Below are positions 49,901 through 61,900 of a DNA stretch of 64,000 nt, in pieces. Each line of letters starts with the position of its first letter. Positions within the stretch are counted from its first letter, which is position 1. The DNA lies in NCBI GenBank assembly GCA_020086605.1, contig JACBWW010000004.1:10461073-10525072 (forward strand). The letters are read 5' to 3'. A program made the position numbers and the translations under genes. The DNA comes from Lanius collurio. Its lineage: Eukaryota; Chordata; Aves; Passeriformes; Laniidae. The notes under the pieces were generated by a model that was not told the DNA's origin, did no database searches, and saw only the letters and a list, made by a program, of their open reading frames with translations.

Positions 49901-52900
49901 CCACTGTCATGTTTTAAATGTTGCTTTCTACTACCTTCTTAATCCTCCTGTTTAAATTTCCCTTTTAGTGATTTTAATTCAAAGTAATAGCTCCTTTGAC
50001 ATATTCCCTCCCACTTGAAGAAATGTGTTCACTTGTTACTACCTACTTCTTAAAAACATATCTTTCACATTATTAGTTACAATGGAAATGGAATGAATAC
50101 TGTATGTTCTGTATGCTGTCCTATGTAGAAAACTAAGATTTTGCTTTTATTTCTGTTAATTGTTGCTAGTGTGTTTTACTTGTACACAGCCAGTGCAAAA
50201 ATATGTAGCATCAGGAGACACGTCTTTGTCTTGACCAGGGTTGAGATTACTGTGCTAAACACATTTTTGCTCGTCTTAGTTCAAGAGCTCAGTAACGTGA
50301 TACACATCCCTAAACAAAGTTTAATTTTTAGATATCTTTGAGAGAAAAATGATGGTGTGTAACAAGTAAAATTGCAGTGTAGACATGTAGCTCTGAACTG
50401 TCTGGGGACCTCATACGGGCATAAGCACAGCTGTAATTTTGTGGCTGTAGTGGGTTGAGACTGGAATGTATAATTCTGAGGATTTTTTTCCTTAAATTGA
50501 TATCTTTGTGCTAAACCAGATGTACACATGAAATCAACAGAGTGCTGTTGGAGACTTCAAGTTATCAGTGTTGTGGTACCATCTGTCTTAACTCCATAGC
50601 CCCAAGTACCTGTGTTTTCAGCCCTCCCACAGCATGTCTTCCCTCATTTCTTCCAAATCTGCTCCATTTCCCTTCAGGAGTTTTAACTATACTCTCTCTC
50701 TCCTTCAGAAGACATGTAGCCTGTGAAAGAGTAGATCTTAATAAAACAATGACTAGGAAGAAACTGTAGCAGACTCTCCCTAAGTCTGCCTCCCTTCTGG
50801 TTCCATGTCAGAGAAGGTGCTCCCTGTCCTGGCACCCTCTGTGCTGGATACTGAGGCCATTGTGGTGGCCTGGAGCAGCCATCCACTGCTTCCTGCCTTC
50901 TCTGTGACTCAGAAAATGATGCTTTGCTGCCCTCATCTTGTACCAAGTAGCTGAGTGCCAACACTGTCACAGCTTATGTTTCTGGTCTGTCTCAGGAGGG
51001 TCCATGAGCAAAGTGATACTGGCAAAAATCCCACCTTTGTTACAGTTCATAGGTTTCTGTGAATCTGCTGCAAACAATAGTGACTCAGACTAAAATTTGC
51101 AATGTTAAAATATGCTAAACACTCAGATAACCAAAGCAAGGTTCTGGCTGGGTTGAACTAGCTTTCGAGTTTTCCTCCAGGCATGCCAGCAGCCATGATG
51201 CTTTATGTTCCTTTAAAGGGTAAGTAACTGTAGTTGGAATCCTAAACCACTGTTGAAGTTATTGCACTTTTAGTCAAAATATAACCTTATTTTCAACCTT
51301 GATCTGTAGGGCGCTTCTGTATTTAGTCTCACTGGGAGTCATATGGCCCTTTATATTACAGATTTAGCCACATGTATTATTCCTTCAGGATCAAAGGGCC
51401 TCTTTAACATCATCACTGACTGTTCCCCTTGCTTTGTAGGCTGTGAAGATATTATTGCTGAGAGCATCTCACTGGACACCTTAATTGCCATTCTGAAGTG
51501 GAGCTCTCAGCCCTACGGTTCCAAGTGGGTACATCGCCAAGCACTGCATTTCCTCTGTGAGGAGTTTACCCAGGTCATGACTTCAGAGGTCTTCTATGAA
51601 CTCAGCAAGGACCACCTGCTCACTGCTATTCAGTCTGACTATTTACAGGTAACCTGCATTGTAGAATCCAGCTGGTCCTGCTAAAAGCAGGATGTATTAT
51701 ACCATTGCTAGAAATTCTTGGGAATAGTTAATTTTAAATTGTAGGCTGAAGCAGGCTTGTACACACTAAGGACTCCTTCTGTAATATGTAAAAAAATGAA
51801 ATGGAAGTAGTGATTAAGAAAATTGTTTTGTTCTTGGCTTGTAACACAACCCAAATGTGGTATATGCTATTGCTTAGAAGTTATAATAGTAGTTTATAAA
51901 TGGATGCAAATTATTTTAAACAACACATTTCTGAACCTAACATTTCCCTTGCCTGTTCAAGAGATTTATAAGATTATGTGGTGGGAGTAGTTTTGCTGTA
52001 ACAACACACATACTTATTTAGGGCAGTGGGAGCTAATAAACTAGAAATCAGAAAACTCAATTTATTTTTGTGGAGAGAGAAAAATACCATCTCTGACAAG
52101 TACTGCAGAATTTTTTTTTTCTTGTGACTTGCCTTCAGTGATTGTGTGGTTTTAGGGACAGAGAACAGCACTGCCCAATACAAAGATTCTGGATTTTTGC
52201 TGCCATTTCTCTTCAGGGAAGATAGCTTTATAATGATGACCACCCTTTTTATAGCTTAAAGGTTACCAGATTTTTTTTTTAAACTACATTCGTCTCAATC
52301 TTACTTTTTTTATGAAGGATTAAGTGCTAGAGATTATTTTAAGGGGTTCTTTTAAAGATTTGTTTACTTGAAACATATCAGAAATTACAGATCTCAGTAG
52401 TGTTGATCTTCCATGAGTGGTTATATTATGACTAAATTTCCTACCCTACACAATAAAAAATTACATAGATAAATTTTTCAGTACAAGATTATTTTTCTGT
52501 AAGAATGTTGAGTGGTCAGCACATGTATGTAGGTATGAACAAAACAAAGTTTTTTCAATTATAGTATTACTGAAAGATTTTCTCTTCACATAGATTATAA
52601 TTTAATAGGGTTGATTGTTTACATCATTTTCCAGGCTGGCAGATGCTGAATTTGTAATGTTAAACAAAAGTTCGTAACACCCAGAGGTAGAACTGTCCGT
52701 TTTAATTAAATTTAGTAATTTGAACTTTATACCTGTAAGTTTCCATACTAAATAAAATTGTTCCTTCTGTGGAAAACTTCTTCCTCTTCCCAGCAATTCA
52801 GTAAATAATATGAATCTAGAAGTTATGGTGGTGATCTACCAGTAATACAGCTTAATATATTAGGAGAAAGTGGTAAGCAGATCATAAAGTGCAAATACTT

Positions 52901-55900
52901 CATGCTTTGGTACAGCTGTGTTTCTTTAGAGCTGTAAAAGACCTGTGATTTTTTTTTCTTTTGTATGTGTGTATGTGACATTGAACTAAGCATATACAGA
53001 TTACTGACTTTGTCTCTACAGGCAAGTGAACAAGATATTCTTAAATATCTGATTAAATGGGGAGAACACCAGCTGATGAAGAGGATAGCAGATCGAGGTG
53101 AGGATCCTTTAAACCACCCAGTACTAAACCAAATAAACCAAAATTTATGGCAGTTCTGTTTTGTGAGTTGTCTGTAATGTAGGGAAATTCAATCTACTTT
53201 GTCCATTGTACAGTCAAAATGAAGCAAATGCTCTTCCTTTCTTTAAAGGTTTTGTTATCTAAGAAACGAGAACACAGTGTTCTGAGGGAGATGGGGTTGT
53301 TTAGCCTGAAGAAGAAAAGGCTTAGAGGGGATCTTAGCAAAGTCTATAAATATCTAGTGGCAGGAAGCAAAGAAAATAGAGCAGCACTCTTCTCTTGGCA
53401 CCCAGGACAGGATGAGGCAGTGAGGCATTAACTGAAATACAAGAAACTGTGAAGATGGTCAGACACTGACACAGGTTGCCCAGATGAGTTGTGGGATCTC
53501 CATCCTTGGAGGTATTCACATCCCAACTGGATGCAGTGAAGGGCAATGTTCTGCACCTTAGCTGGGGACATGTGGGAAGAGGGCATTGGTTGTGACTTAA
53601 CCAAACTTCTAGAGGTCCTTTCAATCTCTGTGATTGATTTGAAGTCTGGTTGGTTTCCCGTTGTCTCAGAATTATTTCTCTTGTAACTAATTCATCAAAT
53701 AAAAAAAAACCTGGAATATCTTCTTATGCAGGCTTCTCACAGCAGTCTTAGTTTGCTGTGTCAGCCTTTCACTTCAGTTTGAGTGTGTCTCTCTCACAGT
53801 AATCTGGTAGTGAGAAATAAGCCAGCAAGTGGCACCAGTGTTTTCCCTAAAGCAGATGTAAATATATTCTTATGAGCCTAGATGCACATTATTGCTACAG
53901 TGGTAACTTCAAGGGCAATCTCAGATGTGTTGGATATGGAAAGAAGATTAAACATGTATTTCCCAAATAACAAATGTAAGGATCTTGTAGTTCATCTGCA
54001 CTACGAAGAGTCAATCACATAGTGCCATAAGAGGAACAGAAAGGGAAGAACCTGCCAGAGTAAAAACAGACCACTACTGGTGTGACTACTGTCTTGGGAG
54101 GGCTGGCCATGCTTTTGAAATCCCCTGTTACTTCTTGCAATACAACTGCTTTGTCATGGACATGTTTTATGAAATGCAACAAAAAGTTAGTTTAAGGATG
54201 TGCTTCTAGTGACCTGAATAAGTATTAATCTATTTCCAAAACAAGATTTTCCAAGTGTTTGTCCTAGGGCTCTTTGGAACATAATGGAGCCAGTTAAACA
54301 GTAACAGACCTGGACTGGGGCAGAAGCTGCTCCTTTGGGATTACTGCACAGCTTCTTTCTCTGGCATTTGTTAAGTAATCAGCTCACTTCTCTTATCTGG
54401 GATCATCAGATAACACAATAAGCAAAAGCAGAAATAACAGCAATGCCAAATTCTATCAGATTAGGGCCAGATTTAGTCTAGTAATTACATCGAAATTCCT
54501 CAGTGGCACTCCTTATATTGCAGCTCTGAATGTATGATGGTGTCACTAAAATGCCACAGTGCATTAGAGAATATAACAAGCTGTGGCCAAAACTTGAGCT
54601 GCATGTACTGAGGGAGGGTGGGTATGTTTGACAGGTTCCCTCAGAGAGGGAAGCTACTCAAATTCAGGTTGGTCACAATACCTAAAATACATGTGTGGGT
54701 ACATGGTCATCTTGCTGTCTCCAGGTCCTGGCACAAGCCAGGTGTCCTGTGACCCTAAGAGCAATTTAAATGGGTTTGACATGTTACTGAGGTGGGTTGC
54801 AGAAGGAAGCTAGAATAATGTATCCCTGAGGACTCCTCACTCCTTAATTTGTAGAAAGTGTCTTTGAAAACTGCTGGGGAAAAGGAGAGGAGCTACAGGA
54901 GAGAGACCTTGTGGGAACTGCTAGCAGGGAGGTACAAAAGCTTTCATTGCATAGCTCTTAATAGAGCTTTCCAAGTGTTTATCCCAAATGTTATCTTTGT
55001 ATTTTCTGCCTGGCTTACACTTTGAAACTGGCAGCTGTGCAAATGAACTGTGCTGGTGTGAAATGAACCTGTCTCTGTGGATGCTTCGTACAAGGTTTCA
55101 AGGCATGAAGTAAAATCATAGAATCATTTAGGTTGGAAAAGACCTCTGGGATCATGGAGTCCACCCTTTGACCAATCACCACCCTGTCAACTAGACCATA
55201 GCACTAAGTGCCATGTTCAGTTGTTGGTTTTGTGGAACAGTGTTGATGAGCACTATGGATATAAAAGGAGAGTTTTCTTTCCCTTTCTATAACTTCCTGT
55301 AAGCCCTGTACCTCCTGCTATCCTCTTTAAACTTTCTGATGTAAACTTAGCATGTCTCCTTCCCACAGAGCCTAATTTACTCAGTGGTACAGCTCACAGT
55401 GTGAATAAAAGAGGTGTGAAGAGGAGAGATCTTGACATTGAAGAGCTGAGGGAGATCCTGTCTCCACTTCTACCTTTTGTCCGCATTGAGCACATCTTAC
55501 CCATGAATAGTGAAGTACTGAGTGATGCAGTAAGTCAGTAGTCTCATACAAATACTATCTCTGGGTTCTTTGTACTTCACATGTTAGTGTTCAGGTGTGA
55601 GGGTTTTTTTGCTTTGGTGGGTGTTGGTTTTGTTTGGTTATTTTAAGGATTAACTTCTAAAATGTTATCATTGAGAGTAATAGATGTATAGCACTTTTTC
55701 TGGTTAGATTTTGTGTCCTTTAAATCTATCAGAAGGCTAAAGAAAAATCAGTGTAAGGATTCAGTATAAAAAATGCATTTATTGCAAGTTTTTGCCATAT
55801 TAATATTTGAAAAACCATAAAACTCTTTCTTGATTCTTAAAGATGAAGAGAGGCCTGATTAGTACTCCTCCTTCAGACATGCTACCAACATCAGAAGGTG

Positions 55901-58900
55901 GAAAGTCAAATGCCTGGCTGCGGCAAAAAAATGCTGGAATATATGTGCGGCCAAGACTGTTCTCACCATATGTGGAGGAGGCTAAGGTAATATCAGCAAC
56001 ACGTGACTGTTCTCAGATTGGAGTCATCGGGGGTTCTGTAAACAGGGAAAGATTTTGGTATGTTTTGTGTCTCTTTACATGTACTGGCCTAAAATACTAA
56101 CATTTTCAGTTTAACAAGACTTACAAGATTGATCATCAGGCTCAAGTCTCTAGAACTGGTCAGAAAAATTTCAACAAAATTTTTTTTTGTCGAAATTGAA
56201 ATGTTTGCGAGACAGATCTTGATGAAATTCCACCGGAAACAAAGCAGCGTTCTGAGGGAAACCTCCCTGGTTTCCAGCCAGTTTGCCGGCCCAGCTCCTC
56301 GGCAGCCCTCCTGGCAGGCGGATGGCAAGGTGAGAGCCTGAGAGTCCCAGTCTGCAGCTAGTCAGCAACCTTGGTGCCAGCTCTTTCAGGCTCCCCAGCT
56401 CCCACCAGAGCTGGGTGGGGGACTGCTATTCCACTCGGCAGAGGACTGATATTTCATCTTCTTTGGATCAGAACATACACAAAAATCTTGTGATCCTCTG
56501 CAAAATAGAATAAATATCCTGTGTCTGATTTGAATGAAGTCCTTTGTTTCCCTCTCAGGCAGTTGCTTCCCTATTTAATTTCTTGCATGAGCACTGTCAG
56601 GCTGAAGATCTTGTAGCATCTCTGGTGGTGATGTTTGGTGTCGGGTTGGAGATGGTGCTGCATGGGGCAGGAGCATACCATGTTCTGTTTGACAGAACTG
56701 GAGCCTTTTGTGTCACTCACTAATGCCACCACTTCAGGGAGCTCTGACTTGAGGGCCTGTGAGTCCCAGCAGTGAAGGTGGCAGCAGAACAAGAGGGTTA
56801 GGTGAAGCAGTGTACATCCACATCACCTACAGACTGACTCTGCTCTGGTGAATTTGGCGCTTTTGCCCTGTGTCTAAGAGAGAAAATGTTTTCTAAAGGT
56901 ATGAGTTGTTGCTGATGTCCTCTGTGAGGGAGGAGAAGTAATAAAACTACTTTGCATTTTGGGCACAGCGGTTAGAAACAACAAGTGGCACTGAAACAGC
57001 AAAGGAGGACTAGCTGGTTAAAATGTTCTCTTTGTATCTTGGATTGCTAAAACTAACAAAAATGTGATAAAAGCTTTGACTCTTAGTTTTCAGGTATATG
57101 CCATGGGAGTGCTTTAGTAGTTATCCAGAGTAAAAAGTGCATTCTAACACCTCCCATACCTGTGTCAGGATTCCTACTTGTTAGCATTGGTTTCATATTA
57201 TGCTGACTGTATTTTTTTAAAGCATTATTGGCTTTTTAACCTTAGAGGGAGGATTCTCATACATAGTCTCTGGTAACTTTACTCCTTCTGTTGGTGGTTT
57301 AATTATTGTAAAATGAAAAAATTATTAATGACTGATTTCTGATCTTTTTTTTTACTCCCCTAGTAGTCTCCCATTTATTGAAATAAATTCATTTAACACT
57401 AAGTTAGAATCTTTAAAGGGTAGGCATAAATCCTTTCTTATTCTTTAAGATGTCTTAAGGGAAAGATGTTTCATTTTCAGGCTAGTGCCTTCTACTCAGT
57501 GACACAGAAAGTTGAGACAGTAATTGTCTAAGTCCAGGGCATCTGCCCATGAGAAGGTCAGTTCTAATCTGACAGGTTAAAATAAACAAAGCATCCTTCC
57601 CAAATTATTCTCCTGCCTGCTCTTACCTCTGAAACTCAACTATGATCATGACCAGAAAATGGAATAGAAAATGCTGATGGAAAGCCAGATATTGTTTGTG
57701 ACCTGGCAAAGTTCCTGTGGTGTAGCCATGGCCAGACGTGTGTGGCTGGGGCTGTGCTGGCAGCAGTGGCAGTGGGGTGTGTGCAGTGCCATCACGAGGC
57801 TCTGGTGGCTCTCGTTGCAGTCTGTGCTGGATGAGATGATGGTGGAGCAAACCGACCTCGTTCGCTTGCGGATGGTGCGGATGTCCAACGTGCCTGACAC
57901 GCTGTACATGGTGAACAACGCGGTGCCGCAGTGCTGCCATGTGATCACCCACCAGCAAGTCAGCACCAACCAGACCAGTCCTCCCTCAGTTATAGCCAAC
58001 GAGATCCCAGGTAAGCTCTGATTGCTTCCTGTGCCAAGTGATCTCCTGGGAGTGCTTGAGGGCTTGGGCCGGGGGGGAGCGAGTGTCAGTTGTTGAACTT
58101 CTTCATGTCCTTAGAGAGTCATTCTGCACTAGAAATAGTCCTTTTGCTTTGGTCTATCCTAAAGACATTAACTAGTTTTGGTTGGCAGAGTAACTAGTTA
58201 GAAAACAAAAGCCTTGGACTGGTTAAACACAGTAGAACACTTGCTGGAGCCTGGCTCTCTATTCTCAGAATTTTCTACAGGATTCTCAGTTTTCTGCAAG
58301 CAGTTGTCCAATATAGGTAAGATCTGTGAGTCTGGAAAATTTATTTTAAAAATCAAAAGCCAGAGTACATAACTTTTAAGGAAATCAGCTGAACTCAGTA
58401 TGCCAGGAAGGTACTGGAAGTAGGCACTCAAAACACATTAACTTCAATTTACCAGATCCACTTTAGCTTTGAAGTCAAACCAACTTAGTTCCTTGTGGAA
58501 GAGTGTGTCAGAGTACATTTTTCTAGGCTCAAGTAAATATGGCCTCTCTTGACTTCAGGATGATTGGTGTGACATTCCCCATAGGCAAGCCAGGAAAGTA
58601 CATACTAAATATATTTTGTCATTTATGCATATGATCTTTTGGTGTAGACTAGAGCAAGTTATCTAGTGGGGTTCCTAAACCATCTAGCACTTCTTGCTTT
58701 TCCCCTGTCCTATTAATACTTAGTATGCACAGAGAATGCACTGGCAAAACTTGGAACTGATGACAAGTTGGAAGGGTCAGTGGATGTTTTGGAGGACAGG
58801 ATTAGATAGCTAAATGACCATGATTAAATTTTAATTCAGTGAAGGAAGTTGAAAACACTATGCCTATGGCATTCCCTATTTTATAAGCTCTTTGTGTATC

Positions 58901-61900
58901 AGTTATGTCTCTCTTCAGTCAACTATGTTGAAAGGAAGTAGATGCACTATTCTTATAGATGGTAGAGCCAGGACAAAAGAAATGGAGTGAAATTGCTGAA
59001 AGACAATTTAATTTGTGGTGTTAGGAAGATTTGAAACACTGTTTAGCTATAAGATTTCTAGAAAGATTTGTAGAATGGTTTTGACCTGCTTGCTTCTTGT
59101 GGTCTGGGAAGAAATTTGATAAAGCCTAGAAGGAGTTTCTGAAAACTTACTATTTGAAAAATTTGATAAAAGTACCAATTGTTTCTTTAGAAATTTAGAG
59201 CACTCAGCAAAACTGTGGCATCTCAACAGTGCATTACAATACTTGGACTTCCCTCCCCAGAAAAGTGTAAATATACTTACCATGAATTGAATATAAACTA
59301 TTTCATATAAGATAGGACTTTGATAACACTTTGCTCAGTCTTAATTTCCAAAGAAGGTGAGAATGGCAGCAGGTTCTTGGAGGTCTTTAACGTTTTGCAA
59401 AAGTTGGCATGTTCTTAAAAAATACTGGCTCTGTTGTCAAGCATGAGACATCTTGACCAATCTGAAACTCCCCTGCAGCTTTGTTCTGTACAATTTAATA
59501 GGTAGGAATTATTGCCAGCCCTTTGATTTGAGCATAGATACGACTCTGAGCCTGGCCAGTAGTTGGAGCACAGGAATTGTGTCCTGGCAACTGTCTGCTT
59601 TGCTTAGTCCTGTAATTAAGCAAAAGAATTGATTCTTTTGCCAATGCCTTTTTGCTAGAAGGAGCAGATGGGGCCCAGTTAACTTGAGGAGTTTAAAGCC
59701 TGTCCCCTACTCTGACTTGTACAGGAATCCATGCTGGAGCATAGATGGAGCACAGGGAGTATAGGGGGAGAGCTGGGCAGCATTGCCTCCATGGCCCTTG
59801 GGCCAGGCTCAGAACAGGGGGTGCTTCACAGCTCGGCTGTTCTGTCTGTCCCTGACTTCCCCCTGGACCCACGGCCTGAGGACTGTATTTGCACAAATCT
59901 GCTGGCAGCATGTTTAGTGCTCTTTCTGCAGCACTGTTGTAAAATGAGTTCAGCTGAAGCCTGTTCTAATTTCAGGCCAGATTCTGCAAGTGGTTGGGTT
60001 TCCTTATGTATTTTCCAGTTTCATTTTGAGTTAGAAATCTTGCAGCTGAGAAAATTTTCTTTTTTATATACATGATCTTTCTTGCATGTGTTTCACATGA
60101 ATAATAGTTAAAAAAAAAAAAACAAAAAAACCCAAAAAAACCAAACCAGAAACAAACCAGGGTTTGAGAAGCAGCACTTTTTAATGAAAACCTTGTATCA
60201 TTTTTATGCCTACTAGTTTGGAGAATTGCTTCAGACTTCTCTTAAATCCTCTTCTTTTAGTATTAACAAAATACTGGCTATAGCTAAACATCTGGCTGCT
60301 AAACCAGGATTTTTCAGAAGAATTTAAGTGGAGGGTAGCATGGAAGACTTATTTACAAGCCTTGAAGACTGGTTGGAATGGGTTCCTTCCCTCCCAGTAT
60401 AGGAACTCCATTGAGGGGGGGAATATTTTGCACTACATATGCTTCTCCTTCATGTACCAATGTAAACTTTGTGAAATTGGGACCAGTTGTAGTTGTGTGG
60501 TGTTGGGTTTTCTGCTTCTCTGTAATTCAAATGTCTTTTTGCACTGTTCTTGCTGTCTGATCTGTTTAATTTTTATGAGCTTTCAATACGGACATCTGGT
60601 CATGGTAATACCTAACACTTGTAAAGCTGGTGAAGGATCAGATGCCAGGACTTACACACTCAGAGATCTGGATTTGTCTTCTCTGTTATATGCACATTTT
60701 CTAAGGACAGAAACACCACAGAGAAATATCATTCATCATGAAACAGCAGTAAGAAGTGGCATGAGAAAGTTCTGCAACAGGATAAATACCCAAAATTATA
60801 CATTACTTTCTTTTGGAATGGTTTTTTAAAAATTATTTCAATATGACTGCATAAAACAACATAATTTTAACAGGTTTTTGTTGGCTTACAGTTTGTGTAA
60901 CTTTTGTAAAATGCTCTTTCTCTAGTTACATGCTGGTGTTATGGTCTTGTGATTATTGAACTGCATTAGAAGTATGAAGTGTATGCCAAAAAAATCAATG
61001 AATTCTTGGCCTGTACAATTCTTGAGGGAACATTCAGTTGTTATTTAAGATATCCTGCCCGCACCTCAAATCATGGAATTCCTGCATCATAAGGGGTTTA
61101 CAAGGAAGGCTCTATTTGTGGCTCATTATAGCAGAAGCTGGAGAAGAGGTGTATGTTTTTATCATTCTTATGGTGTGTGTTATCCCATGTGGCTTAATGA
61201 TGCTCCATGGGACATGTGTAAGTTGAACAGTTCTTGGCAGAATGCTTCTTAAAAAAAAAAAGCCAAGGCAGCCTGATGTTAGATTTTTTTCCTTCAGAGT
61301 AAATCTAACCATTGCAATCAAACTTACTGTCTCACAGTTGGAAAAAAGGAGTCTCTCTTATCCCTACCCCATTCTGTTATCCCTCCAGTTCCCAATCTCC
61401 TGGTTGTGAAGGAGATGATCAAGCGGCTGCAGGAGCTGCGCCACACGGAGCAGGTGCAGAGAGCCTACGCTCTGAACTGTGGGGAGGGCGCCACCGTCAG
61501 CTACGAGATCCAGATCCGCGTGCTGCGGGAATTTGGGCTTTCTGATGCTGCTGCTGAGCTCCTGCAGGTATGAAGAATGGCTGTGCAAGACCATGAAGGG
61601 ACTTGATTTGTACTCTGCAATAGTACACATGCTGGTGCACGAGTGCTTTGAAATGCCTGTGTGGCTGTCCAGGTGCAAATGCCAGTTGCATTTGATGTTA
61701 TGTGATTTTATAAACCTGGAAGTGCCGTGTATAAATAGTTTTCTAAAGAGTCACTGCCAGTCAGGAGGCTCTTATTGACACAGATTTTGAAGACAAAATA
61801 GAACTGCTAAAGAGAGAGTTGATGAGAGCAGTAGAACCATAACTTGAAGCCTAGATCATTATTTATTCTTAGAGAAGAGAAAAAGTGCTAACTAATACTG

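Larger units (their letters stand above)
38097..51439 (+). other. BTBD7: BTBD7 intron 3 (13.3 kb), repeat-bearing
   Basis: The largest internal intron. It hosts two minus-strand CR1 elements (39357-39830 and 43482-45262) and two minus-strand solo LTRs (42407-42721 and 44265-44926). It also holds an unexplained 103-codon cysteine-rich open frame at 49344-49655. The rest is AT-rich unique DNA in which I see nothing. It ends with the acceptor 'gctttgtag' at 51439. Confidence 0.85.
53098..55368 (+). other. BTBD7: BTBD7 intron 5 (2.27 kb)
   Basis: It contains a sense-strand CR1 3' end (53258-53640) close to exon 5 and a short antisense CR1 tail at 55113-55222. I see no gene. The acceptor is 'tcccacag' at 55368. 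Confidence 0.85.

Noticed and set aside
60362..60829. 155-codon plus-strand open frame in intron 8
   Set aside because: Hydrophobic, Cys-containing but featureless. It starts in ordinary intronic DNA and shows no homology that I recognise.
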